Positions 16,211 to 24,307 of a stretch of DNA of 52,588 nucleotides are shown here, one piece after another; the stretch's first letter is position 1; every line of letters begins with the position of its first letter. The notes beneath the pieces are model-generated. The model worked only from the letters and a program-made list of their open reading frames with translations. It made no database searches and was not told the DNA's origin. Origin of the DNA: DATFGK01 sp046712825 (GTDB lineage: Bacteria; Actinomycetota; AC-67); assembly GCA_046712825.1 (NCBI GenBank), contig JBKKCR010000195.1, positions 1 through 52,588 on the forward strand, given 5' to 3'. The position numbers and the translations under genes are program-made.

Positions 16211-17386
16211 CTAGGAGCGGTCGCCGAGCCGCGCCGCCGCCGCGATGTGCGGCTTCGACCCGTTCCCGTTCGACCCGTTGCCGTTCGACCCGAGGATGGG
16301 CGTCTGGGCCGGCCTGATGTACGCCTCGACCATCTGCTGGGCGACATCGTCCGGATACTGAACCGGCGGCGACTTCATGAAGTACGCCGAAGGACCGATG
16401 AGCGGCCCGCCGATGCCGCGGTCGAGCGCGACCTTGGCGCACCGCACGGCGTCGATCACGATTCCGGCCGAGTTCGGTGAGTCCCACACCTCGAGCTTAA
16501 GGTCGACCACGAGCGGGACGTTGCCGAATTCGCGCCCCTCGAGCCGGATGTGCGCCCACTTGCGGTCCTGAAGCCATGGAACGTGGTCCGACGGGCCGAT
16601 GTGGATGTCCTCTTTGCTGAGCGTGCGGCGCATGTTCGAGGTGACCGACTGCGTCTTCGAGATCTTCTTCGACTGCAGACGCTCCCGCTCGAGCATGTTC
16701 ATGAAGTCCATGTTCCCGCCGAAGTTGAGCTGGTACGTGTGGTCGAGGTGCACGCCGCGGTCTTCGAACAGCTTCGCGAGCGAGCGGTGGATGATCGTTG
16801 AACCGACCTGGCTCTTGATGTCGTCTCCGACGATCGGAAGTCCCGCGGCGCGGAATCGATCCGCCCACTCCGGCTTCGAGGCGATGAACACCGGGATGCA
16901 GTTGACGAAGCCGACGCCGGCTTGCAGGGCTGCCTCCGCGTAGAAGCGGGTCGCGGCCTCGCTCCCGACGGGCAGGTATGAAACCAGCACGTCGGTGTGC
17001 GAGTCGCGCAATGCCTGCGCAACGTCGACGGGTGTGGTCGGGGACTCTTCCACCATCTCACGGTAGTAGTGGCCGAGGCCGTCGAGGGTCGGGCCTCTGA
17101 GCACGTCGACACCGAGCGGCGGAACGTCCGCAAACTTGATCGTGTTGTTCGGCTGGGCTGCGATTGCCTCAGAGAGGTCGCGCCCTACCTTCTTCGCGTC
17201 GACGTCGAAGGCGACCGAGAAATCTATTGCGCCGACGTGATAGCCGGCGAGGTCGACGTGCATCAGACCGGGGACGTCGTCCTCGGGGTCGGCGTCGGCG
17301 TAGTAGTGAACGCCCTGGATGAGTGCGGACGCGCAATTGCCTACCCCAACGATCGCGACGCGCACCCTCTTCGTTCCGTTCCTCAT
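16211..17386 (-). CDS. ino1: myo-Inositol-1-phosphate synthase
   Basis: A 391-aa enzyme that converts glucose-6-phosphate to inositol-1-phosphate with NAD+ as transient oxidant, the first step to phosphatidylinositol and mycothiol. The Rossmann loop is VAIVGVGNCASALIQG. Catalytic-region segments include VGDDIKSQVGSTIIHR and NFGGNMDFMNM, and the lysine-containing MRRTLSKEDIHIGPSDHVPW. The C-terminal tail is a low-complexity Gly/Asn/Ser stretch (GSNGNGSNGNGSKP), unusual for the family. The gene follows padR by 12 nt, the arrangement of M. tuberculosis Rv0047c-Rv0046c, which suggests control by that PadR repressor. Confidence 0.95.
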   Translation of the reverse strand: MRNGTKRVRVAIVGVGNCASALIQGVHYYADADPEDDVPGLMHVDLAGYHVGAIDFSVAFDVDAKKVGRDLSEAIAAQPNNTIKFADVPPLGVDVLRGPTLDGLGHYYREMVEESPTTPVDVAQALRDSHTDVLVSYLPVGSEAATRFYAEAALQAGVGFVNCIPVFIASKPEWADRFRAAGLPIVGDDIKSQVGSTIIHRSLAKLFEDRGVHLDHTYQLNFGGNMDFMNMLERERLQSKKISKTQSVTSNMRRTLSKEDIHIGPSDHVPWLQDRKWAHIRLEGREFGNVPLVVDLKLEVWDSPNSAGIVIDAVRCAKVALDRGIGGPLIGPSAYFMKSPPVQYPDDVAQQMVEAYIRPAQTPILGSNGNGSNGNGSKPHIAAAARLGDRS

Positions 17387-17398
17387 TAGCGGCTCCCC

Positions 17399-17968
17399 CT
17401 ATCGAGCGCCCTCAGGCGTCGGCGCGGCGGCGTTGGTCCCGTTCCCGTTCCCATTTCGCCGCTCGGCCTCGAGCATGTCATCGAGCCAACGGATGTCGTG
17501 CTCGGCCTCGGTCACGCCGTAGCGCATGACCTCGACCGTGTATCCATCCATCTTCTCTTTCACGTTCTTGAGTGAGGCCGCCATCTTCTGGAGCCTCCCC
17601 TGGAGGTACCCGCGCCTGCTTTCCATCAGCCGGGTGCGGGCTTCGGGCTTCATGTAGCGGAAGAAGGCAAGCCGGAGCATGAACGCGTTGCGTTCCTCGG
17701 TCACCGAGGGGCCGGACTCCTCGAGCAACGTCTCGAAGAGGCTCTCACCGGCAGGGGTGATCCGGTAGACGTTCTTGCGTCGCGACGTCTCGCGCTTGGG
17801 CAGCTCGGTCTCGACGGCGCCCTCTTTGGCGAGGCGTTTAAGGGTCGGGTACAGGGATCCGTAGGAGAACCGGCCGAACGGCCCGAGTTGCTCCGCGAGA
17901 CGCTGCTTCAGCTCGTACCCATGCATGGGCTTCCCCTTGAGGAGACCCAGCAGTCCGAGTTCCAGCAT
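17399..17968 (-). CDS. PadR family transcriptional regulator
   Basis: A 189-aa repressor with an N-terminal winged helix (residues 1-85: LGLLKGKPMHGYELKQRL, SYGSLYPTLKRLAKEG) and a C-terminal helical dimerisation domain, as in the two-domain PadR-s2 type. The tail RRNGNGNGTNAAA mirrors the Gly/Asn tail of Ino1 next door. It is the first gene of an ino1 operon. A perfect palindrome 75 nt upstream of its start is the probable operator, so autoregulation is likely. The ligand is unknown. Confidence 0.92.
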   Translation of the reverse strand: MLELGLLGLLKGKPMHGYELKQRLAEQLGPFGRFSYGSLYPTLKRLAKEGAVETELPKRETSRRKNVYRITPAGESLFETLLEESGPSVTEERNAFMLRLAFFRYMKPEARTRLMESRRGYLQGRLQKMAASLKNVKEKMDGYTVEVMRYGVTEAEHDIRWLDDMLEAERRNGNGNGTNAAAPTPEGAR

Positions 17969-18042
17969 CGTTTCGCGCTCCTGGTCGGGTTTCCGGACGG
18001 GCCGGTCGAACCTGTCGGCCCGTGGCCACTCTATGTAGCGGC

Positions 18043-18067
18043 GCGATATATCGGTCCGATATATCGC
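18043..18067. promoter_or_regulatory. 25-bp perfect palindrome, probable PadR operator
   Basis: Two 12-bp arms, GCGATATATCGG (18043-18054) and its exact complement (18056-18067), flank one central T. A further CGATAT half-site follows at 18071-18076. This AT-rich core stands out in GC-rich DNA and lies 75 nt upstream of padR, between padR and the divergent DUF5318 gene. PadR proteins bind such dyads near their own promoters. The link to this PadR is by position. Confidence 0.75.
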
Positions 18068-18223
18068 TTCGATATTGTGCCGGTGCCCCAGGGGGGTGTC
18101 AAGCTAGGCGGGCGGCTGCCGCTCGATACGCCCGAACGCCTCGAAAGAGATCCGTTCAGTCGCCTTTCTGCCGAACCCGAACGTTTCCAAAGCCAACCCT
18201 TCCAGGCGGTCGGGGGTGCGAAG

Positions 18224-18229
18224 TACAAT
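18224..18229 (+). promoter_or_regulatory. -10 element TACAAT, probably giving a leaderless DUF5318 mRNA
   Basis: TACAAT ends 11 nt before the ATG at 18241, so transcription would begin at or very near the start codon. No Shine-Dalgarno sequence is present before that ATG, which fits a leaderless transcript, common in actinobacteria. No good -35 hexamer is visible at the expected distance. Confidence 0.5.
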
Positions 18230-18240
18230 GCCGCATCTCC

Positions 18241-18597
18241 ATGGCGACGATCGACTATCGGATGGCGAAGCGCGCGACGCTTCGACAGCTTCGCACGGGC
18301 ATGGTCTCGCGGATCGACGTGTGCGACGCACACCCGGAGCTGATCCGCGCCGCTCGCCACATCGGCGAGCAAACCACCGAGCAATGCCCGGTGTGTGGGA
18401 ACACGGGACTCCGCCTGGTCCTCTACACCTACGGCAAGGATCTGAAGCGCCACAACGGCTGGCCGCGCCGTACCGCCGAGCTCCGTGACCTCCGCGGTCA
18501 GGTCAACGAGTTCGTCTGCTACGTCGTCGAGGTTTGCATCGATTGCTCCTGGAACCACCTGGTTCGCAGCTTCGTCACCGGCCGTCGCGCCGGCTAG
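18241..18597 (+). CDS. DUF5318 zinc-ribbon protein
   Basis: A 118-aa actinobacterial protein matching the DUF5318 family (Rv0049 by position). It has two cysteine pairs, CPVCGNTG near residue 55 and CIDCSWNHL near residue 99, that should bind zinc in a ribbon. It also has the characteristic SRIDVCDAHPELIRAARHIG and DLRGQVNEFVCYVVEVC segments. No function is known. It is cytoplasmic, with no signal or TM helix. The start ATG 18241 opens MATIDYRMAKR; upstream in-frame extension crosses the operator region and is not used. Confidence 0.88.
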   Translation: MATIDYRMAKRATLRQLRTGMVSRIDVCDAHPELIRAARHIGEQTTEQCPVCGNTGLRLVLYTYGKDLKRHNGWPRRTAELRDLRGQVNEFVCYVVEVCIDCSWNHLVRSFVTGRRAG

Positions 18598-18639
18598 ACA
18601 TCCCCTCGCAGCCTCCTACTTGCTCTTAGACTTGCGCGC

Positions 18640-19329
18640 GTGAGCGTCCGCTCGCGGGTCGCCTTCGCCTCGGGTGTCGCCGGCGCCGTCGGGGCGGCGC
18701 TGCTGCTCTCCGGGCGGTTCGAGGGCAGCGTCGTTCTCGCGCTTCTCCTCGCGTTCTCGATCCGGACCGCCTCCCTGGCGGCGCTGGTCGATGCGGGTCC
18801 CATCCTCGCTGCAGGCGCGGTGCGAGGCCTTCGCGGTCGGGTGTGGCTCGCGCCGGTGTGGGCCCTGTCGGCCGCGGCGGCGGTCGCGCGCGCGGGCTCG
18901 CCCGAGCTCGACGGGCTGCGTGGGGCGAACACGGTCGCCGGACCTGCGCTCGCCTACGGGCCGACCATCACGGTTGCCGGATCGTGGCTCGCGTTCGGCG
19001 CTGCGATCCTCGCGCTGATCACATGGGTGGAGCTCGGTGCCGAAACCGCCGGGGCCACCCCCGGTCGCGTGGAGGCGCCGTCGCCGGTAAGGCGGCTCGA
19101 CGGGATCGGAGTACTCGCGGAAGCGACGCTCGTCGTCTCTTTGTTCCTCGGGCCCCAAGTGGTCGACGGACTCGACGCCGCATGGTGGGTGGGGGGGATA
19201 ATCCCGGTCGCCGGCGCCGCTTGGTACGCGCGGCGCACCAGGTTGCCCGACATCGCCTATCTGCCGGCCCTGCCCGCATCGCTCGCAGCCACAGGGCTTG
19301 CGCTCGTGCTCGTCGGCGGCACGCCTTGA
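18640..19329 (+). CDS. Polytopic membrane protein, possibly a divergent NuoH/HyfC-like subunit
   Basis: A 229-aa protein with about six TM helices. The segment from about residue 160 (LAEATLVVSLFLGPQ, WWVGGIIPVAGAAW, then RRTRLPDIAYLPALP) resembles the C-terminal part of NuoH/HyfC, where a TLFLGGW motif is followed by two helices and a WxR-T-PR-R loop. The PFDxxEAE-type quinone-site loop of genuine NuoH is not visible, and the protein is shorter than NuoH (about 320 aa). The next gene starts inside its stop (TTGA overlap) and is also complex I-like, so the two probably work together. Start GTG 18640. The NuoH link is by eye only. Confidence 0.6.
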   Translation: MSVRSRVAFASGVAGAVGAALLLSGRFEGSVVLALLLAFSIRTASLAALVDAGPILAAGAVRGLRGRVWLAPVWALSAAAAVARAGSPELDGLRGANTVAGPALAYGPTITVAGSWLAFGAAILALITWVELGAETAGATPGRVEAPSPVRRLDGIGVLAEATLVVSLFLGPQVVDGLDAAWWVGGIIPVAGAAWYARRTRLPDIAYLPALPASLAATGLALVLVGGTP

Positions 19330-20876
19330 GCGTTCCCCTTCTGCTCCTGCTGCTGGCACCACTCGTGGGGGCGGTCGTGGCGGTCTCGTTCGCCGAGGTA
19401 CCTTCGCAACGACGCATACTCGTCGCGCTGTGCAGCGCGGCGATCTTGGGGGGCGGAGCCGCGGCATTGGTGCGCTCCGCAGCTTCCGAGGTTGTCGCCT
19501 GGCGCGGATTCTCGGCCGACGCTTGGACGGCGCTGCTGACACTCGGGGCGGTCGCGTCCGTCGTGGCCGGCATATCGCGCGCGGGCGCCCTTCACCGCCC
19601 TGGACCGATCGAGGCGGCGTTGTTCGCCACAGCCGCGGCCGGCATCGCGCCGCTCCTCGTGCGCGAGGTTCATCTCCTCGCCGTAACGCTCCCGGTGAGC
19701 ACGCTCGCGTTCGCGTGCGCGGTGGTCGTCTCGTCGCGTCGGGAGGTTCTCGGGATCGCGCAACGTCGCGCGCTCGTCGCGCTGGCTCTCTCCGACGTCG
19801 CGGCACTTCTCGCGATCGGCACGGCCGTATCCTCCGGAACGAAGCTCCCTCCGCACCTGTCGATCACCGCCGGGGTGCTGCTCCTCGGGGCGGTCGCGCT
19901 TCGCCTCGGTCTCGTCCCGCTGTGGTGGGGAGCCGTCGACGCATCGCGCGCGGGTCCGGTCCTGGGAGCGATCTGGCTCGGGCCGATCCGCGCGCAAGGG
20001 CTGCTCCTCGTCCCCGCCGCCGTCGCTGCCGGGCGCGGCGTCGCGTACGCGGCCGCGGCGGCCGGCGCAGCCACCGCGCTGCTGTTCTCCGTCCGCGCGC
20101 TGCGCAACCCGGACGTCGGTCCGGCGGCGACGGTGGGCGTCTCGCTCGCGGTGCTCGGGATCGCGCTGGGAGGGCCGGTCGCGCTCTGGGGCGCGACCCT
20201 GTGCGTCGCCGCGGCCTTCGCCTCGATCCCGGCCTGGTACGCGGGAGGAGCGCTGCGTGATTCCATCCGTCCGACGCTCGGCGTCCTTCCCGCAGGCGCG
20301 GTGCTGCCAGGGGCGGCCCTGGTGGTCGCCGCGGCGTTCGATGCAGCGGTGGTTCGTCCTGCGTTCCTTGCGTTCGCGCTGCCGGCGCTCGCGGGGACAC
20401 TCATCCTCGCCGCCGCCGTCGCGTCGGGAATCGCCGGCCGCGAGCTCCATCCGCGATCGCGAGGGAACCGGCCGGCAGCGCTGGTCTTGGGCTGGCTGTC
20501 GCTCGCGGCCGCTACGGCACTGGCCGCCTTGCCGGTCCGGGCTCTGCACGGGCTCGCGTTCCCGGTCGCGGACGCTCTGGGCGTGGGGCGCCTGTTGCGC
20601 GTCGGCGCCGAGCCCGGCGTCGCCGAAGACCTGGCGCTCGCGATGGTCGCGGTGGCGGTGCTTGCCTTCCTCGTCGGGCCCGGCCGCGCCGGATCGGGCG
20701 GTCCGCCGTCCGGCTCGACCTCCGCGCTCCCGAGAAGGTTCGCGCTACTTCCAGCTCGCCTGCCGTTCCGGATCCCCGAGCGCGAGTGGTCGATCGCGGG
20801 TACGGCGCTGATCGCCGCGTCGATCGGGATCGCGATCCGGGTCTACGTCGTGGCCGCCGGACGGGGCTTCTTGTGA
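19326..20876 (+). CDS. Divergent NuoM/NuoN/MrpD-like antiporter-type membrane protein
   Basis: A 516-aa protein with about 14 TM helices. It opens SVPLLLLLLAPLVGAVV, like antiporter-type complex I subunits. The stretch ALRLGLVPLWWGAVDASRAG, followed by GPVLGAIWLGPIRA, aligns by eye with the family segment KxxxxPFHxWLPDAHxxAPxxVSALLSG. The TM7 lysine region reads Arg, and the His and Asp positions differ. Proton pumping of the usual kind is therefore doubtful. Start is TTG 19326, overlapping the upstream stop; longer readings in this frame cross the previous gene. Nothing else of complex I is nearby. Confidence 0.65.
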   Translation: MSVPLLLLLLAPLVGAVVAVSFAEVPSQRRILVALCSAAILGGGAAALVRSAASEVVAWRGFSADAWTALLTLGAVASVVAGISRAGALHRPGPIEAALFATAAAGIAPLLVREVHLLAVTLPVSTLAFACAVVVSSRREVLGIAQRRALVALALSDVAALLAIGTAVSSGTKLPPHLSITAGVLLLGAVALRLGLVPLWWGAVDASRAGPVLGAIWLGPIRAQGLLLVPAAVAAGRGVAYAAAAAGAATALLFSVRALRNPDVGPAATVGVSLAVLGIALGGPVALWGATLCVAAAFASIPAWYAGGALRDSIRPTLGVLPAGAVLPGAALVVAAAFDAAVVRPAFLAFALPALAGTLILAAAVASGIAGRELHPRSRGNRPAALVLGWLSLAAATALAALPVRALHGLAFPVADALGVGRLLRVGAEPGVAEDLALAMVAVAVLAFLVGPGRAGSGGPPSGSTSALPRRFALLPARLPFRIPEREWSIAGTALIAASIGIAIRVYVVAAGRGFL

Positions 20877-20936
20877 GGCTCTCCGTCCGGCTCCTGAGCG
20901 TACGGCGCCCTCACTCTGGGTAGAAAGCCATTCCCG

Positions 20937-23057
20937 ATGCCCCAATCGACATCGAAACGGCCGTCCGCGCCGCGAGGCAAGCAACCCGCCTCGCGTGTCC
21001 GGCGTTTCCGCGACTGGCTGCAAGGCCGGACGCCGGCCGATCGCCGCTGGCATCAGCGCCTCAAGCGCTACGCGATGGTCGCCGTTCCGGCCGGATTCCT
21101 GTTCAGCGTCCTTTTCCTGAGCGCGGCGTACGCGCTCATCGACGTTCCCCGTCCCACCGACATCTCGACTGCCCGCTCGACGATCGTTCTCGACCGGAAC
21201 AACAAGCTCATTGCGCGTTTGCATGCAGAAGCCGACCGCGTGGATATCCCCTTCTCGCAGATGCCGGAGCATCTGCGAGAAGCGGTGCTCGCTGCGGAGG
21301 ACCACGACTTCTACACGCACAGCGGCGTGTCTCTCCCCTCGATAGTTCGGGCGGCATTCGCGAACGTCACCGGACTCGGCGTGCGGCAGGGCGGCAGCAC
21401 GATCACACAGCAGTTCGTAAAGAACGCATACGTCGGGAGCGAGCGCACGCTCTGGCGCAAGTTCAAGGAAGCGATCGTCTCGGTCAAGATCGAGGGTCAG
21501 CTGTCGAAGGACGAGATCCTCCACGACTACCTGAACACGATCTATCTCGGTCGCGGGGCGTACGGCGTCGAGGCGGCCGCGCAGACGTACTTCCGAACGA
21601 ACGCACGCAAGCTCGAGCTGCACGAGTCCGCGCTCCTGGCATCGATCATCAAGGCTCCCGAAACCTACGATCCGGTCCGCAACCCAGAGGGCGCGAAGCA
21701 GCGACGCGACTTCGTCCTGCAGACCATGGCGAAGCTGAGGTTCATCACCGACGCGCAAGCCGCAGAAGCCATCGCGAAGCCCGTCAAGGTCCGAGATCGC
21801 GCTCTCGTCTCGGCTCCGGCGGCGGTAGGCGCGCACTTCGTCGAGGACGTGCGGCGCATCCTCATGGGCCAGTACGGAGCCGACAAGGTGTACCGCGGCG
21901 GGATGATCGTCCGGACGACGCTCGATCTCGAGTTCCAAAAGTTCGCCGAGGAGGCGGTCGCGTCGGTGCTCGACCGTAAGGACGACCCCCAGGCCGCGCT
22001 GGTTGCCGTCGATACGCAGACCGGGGGCGTGATCGCGATGGTCGGCGGCCGGACCTTCGAGGAGAACCAGTTCAACTTGGCCAGCCAGGGTCGCCGTCAG
22101 GCCGGCAGTGCGTTCAAGCCGTTCGTGCTCGCGACCGCCGTGGACAGCGAGTACTCGGTCAAGTCGAGGTTCAAGGCGCCGGCGAAGATCAAGCTCGAGA
22201 CCGGCTTCGTGCCGTGGGAAGTCGCCAACTACGATTTCAAGAACTACGGCCAGATCGACCTGATCAAGGCGACGGAGTTCAGCGTCAACACCGTCTACGC
22301 GCAGCTGATCCTCAAGGTCGGCCCGCGGGCTGCTGCCGATATGGCGGCGCAGCTCGGTATCACGTCGAAGCTCGATGTAGTGCCCTCCTTGACGCTCGGC
22401 ACGTCGGGGGTGTCCCCGATGGAGATGGCCGGGGCGTACGCGACGTTCGCGAGCGGCGGGATGCACGCGCAGCCGCACCTGATCCGCGCGATCCAGGACG
22501 CCGACAAGAAGACGATCTTCGAATCCGAGATCAAGCTCGCGCGCGTCGTGCAGCCGAAGGTCGCCGACACCGTGGCGTACGCGCTGACGCAAGTGGTCAA
22601 GAACGGAACCGGAAGGTCCGCCGCGCTCGGCGCCCGGCCGGTGGGCGGCAAGACCGGGACCACCGAGGACCACGTCGACGCCTGGTTCGCCGGGTTCACC
22701 CGGCAGATCGCGACGACCGTATGGATGGGATTCCCCGACGGCAAACGTAAGATGAAGGACGTGCGTGGCATCGCCGTCACCGGCGGCTCGTTCCCGGCGC
22801 AGATCTGGCGGGCGTTCATGGAGCGCGCCGTCGAGAAGATGCCGGTCGAGGGCTTCGGCAAGCCGTCCTTCGAGGGCGAGGTGCTGAACGAGTCCCCGAC
22901 CCCGTCGCCCTCGCCTTCCCCGACGTCGAGCCCTCTCCAGTCGCTGCCGCCGGTGCCGACCGCAACCCCGACCCCGAAGGAAACCAAGACGCCCGAACCC
23001 CCGAGTCCGTCGCCGTCGGCCTCGCCGTCGGCGGCGCCGTCGGGAGGCGGCGGGTGA
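20937..23057 (+). CDS. ponA: Class A penicillin-binding protein (transglycosylase/transpeptidase)
   Basis: A 706-aa bifunctional peptidoglycan synthase. It has a basic cytoplasmic start, a TM helix (about 45-67), a GT51 domain with catalytic E121 in EDHDFYTHSG and the GGSTITQQ box (152-159), then a transpeptidase domain with S391 in SAFKPF, the SVN motif at 449-451 and K572 in KTGTTED. The last 45 residues are a Pro/Ser/Thr-rich tail (SPSPSPTSSP and similar) typical of actinobacterial PonA. It is the ponA1 equivalent in the conserved order ino1-padR-DUF5318-ponA-GT87. The stop overlaps the GTG of the next gene. Confidence 0.96.
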   Translation: MPQSTSKRPSAPRGKQPASRVRRFRDWLQGRTPADRRWHQRLKRYAMVAVPAGFLFSVLFLSAAYALIDVPRPTDISTARSTIVLDRNNKLIARLHAEADRVDIPFSQMPEHLREAVLAAEDHDFYTHSGVSLPSIVRAAFANVTGLGVRQGGSTITQQFVKNAYVGSERTLWRKFKEAIVSVKIEGQLSKDEILHDYLNTIYLGRGAYGVEAAAQTYFRTNARKLELHESALLASIIKAPETYDPVRNPEGAKQRRDFVLQTMAKLRFITDAQAAEAIAKPVKVRDRALVSAPAAVGAHFVEDVRRILMGQYGADKVYRGGMIVRTTLDLEFQKFAEEAVASVLDRKDDPQAALVAVDTQTGGVIAMVGGRTFEENQFNLASQGRRQAGSAFKPFVLATAVDSEYSVKSRFKAPAKIKLETGFVPWEVANYDFKNYGQIDLIKATEFSVNTVYAQLILKVGPRAAADMAAQLGITSKLDVVPSLTLGTSGVSPMEMAGAYATFASGGMHAQPHLIRAIQDADKKTIFESEIKLARVVQPKVADTVAYALTQVVKNGTGRSAALGARPVGGKTGTTEDHVDAWFAGFTRQIATTVWMGFPDGKRKMKDVRGIAVTGGSFPAQIWRAFMERAVEKMPVEGFGKPSFEGEVLNESPTPSPSPSPTSSPLQSLPPVPTATPTPKETKTPEPPSPSPSASPSAAPSGGGG

Positions 23058-24307
23058 GCATGGCGGCGGACCACCGCCGCAGGATCACCCTTTTCCTTCT
23101 CGGTTTCGTCGCCGTCGGCTTGGCGGCCGGTTACGCCCTGAAAGCCCCGTGCATCTCCGGGGATTGGAGCGACGGCAAGCAGTACCGCCGCCTCTGCTAC
23201 TCCGACATCGTTCCGCTGTACGGCGCTCGCGGGCTCTCCGAGGGGCGGTTTCCCTACCTAGACTCGACCGCCCAGACGCGAGCGGCACACCAAGACGCTG
23301 AGTACCCAGCCGGCACCGGCCTGTACTTCGGTGCGGTGGCCAAGACGACGAACACGCTGGTCTCGTTCTTCAACGCGAACGCGGTCGGGCTCGCGATCAT
23401 GGGCATCGCTACGGCATGGGTGTTGTCTTCGATGGCGCGCGATCGCAGACGCGTGCTCCTGTACGCGCTCGGACCGCCGCTGATCCTGTACGCGTTCCAC
23501 AACTGGGATCTGCTTGCGGTCGGCTTCGCGACGCTCGGCCTGTATGCGTTCTGGCGGGGAGCGGACGGCTGGGCGGGACTCCTACTCGGCATCGGCGCGG
23601 CCACGAAGCTCTATCCGGCCTTCCTCCTGCCGGCGCTCGCCCTCGTCGCGTGGCGTCGCGACGAGAAGCCGCCGTGGCGGATGGCCGGCGCGTTCGCGCT
23701 CGGTGTCGCGGCGCTGAACGTCCCGTTGTTGCTCGCGAACTTCGAAGGATGGAAGTACCCGTGGGATTTCCAGAGCGGCCGGGCGCCGAACTTCGAGACC
23801 GCTTGGTTCATGGTTTTCCGTCATATCCATCCCGACTACGCGGGGCTCGCCACCTGGTATCCGACCTTCGCGAACGTGGCGTCCGGGGTTCTCTTCTTGA
23901 TGGGAGCCGGCATGCTCATCGCCCTAGAGTCCCGGCGTGAACGTCCGCGCCCGTACGCGCTCGGCTTCGGGATCCTCGTCGTGTTCCTGCTCACCGCGAA
24001 GGTCTTCTCCCCGCAGTACGCGCTCTGGCTCCTGCCGTTCTTCGCGTTGCTCCGGCTTCCGTTGTGGTCCTACGTCGCGTTCGTCGTCACCGACGCGGCG
24101 GTGTGGATCTCGATCAGCGCCTACTTCACCGCTGTGCAGTACGGGTCCGGCGATCCGGCCTTCCGGTTGAACGTGACCGAGGTGACGGTCTGGCTCCGAT
24201 ACGGCGTGCTCCTGATCCTCCTGGTCCTGAGTCGCCGGGCCGACGAGTTGGTCGACGCGCCGCCCGGACGGGCGCCCCAAGCCGCTCCGGTACCATTGAC
24301 CGCGTGA
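23054..24307 (+). CDS. GT87/DUF2029-type membrane glycosyltransferase
   Basis: A 417-aa polytopic protein (about 10 TM helices) resembling polyprenyl-phosphate mannose-dependent transferases of family GT87 and mycobacterial Rv0051. The N-terminal extracellular loop has LYGARGLSEGRFPYLD and HQDAEYPAGTGLYFG; the latter provides acidic residues typical of the GT-C active site. LLGIGAATKLYPAFLLP is the family's conserved mid-protein segment. The start GTG 23054 overlaps the ponA stop by 4 nt; ATG 23060 is also possible. The stop overlaps the HemQ gene in the same way, so three genes form one operon. Acceptor and sugar are unknown. Confidence 0.85.
   Translation: MSMAADHRRRITLFLLGFVAVGLAAGYALKAPCISGDWSDGKQYRRLCYSDIVPLYGARGLSEGRFPYLDSTAQTRAAHQDAEYPAGTGLYFGAVAKTTNTLVSFFNANAVGLAIMGIATAWVLSSMARDRRRVLLYALGPPLILYAFHNWDLLAVGFATLGLYAFWRGADGWAGLLLGIGAATKLYPAFLLPALALVAWRRDEKPPWRMAGAFALGVAALNVPLLLANFEGWKYPWDFQSGRAPNFETAWFMVFRHIHPDYAGLATWYPTFANVASGVLFLMGAGMLIALESRRERPRPYALGFGILVVFLLTAKVFSPQYALWLLPFFALLRLPLWSYVAFVVTDAAVWISISAYFTAVQYGSGDPAFRLNVTEVTVWLRYGVLLILLVLSRRADELVDAPPGRAPQAAPVPLTA

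Noticed and set aside
16261..16300. Short-period repeat considered as a CRISPR or minisatellite
   Set aside because: It is only a few 6-15 bp units coding for the Ino1 Gly/Asn tail, without spacers.
18843..19325. Extended 677-aa reading of the NuoM/N-like gene
   Set aside because: The extra 161 residues cross the upstream 229-aa gene in a different frame and are Arg-rich; TTG 19326 overlapping the upstream stop fits better.
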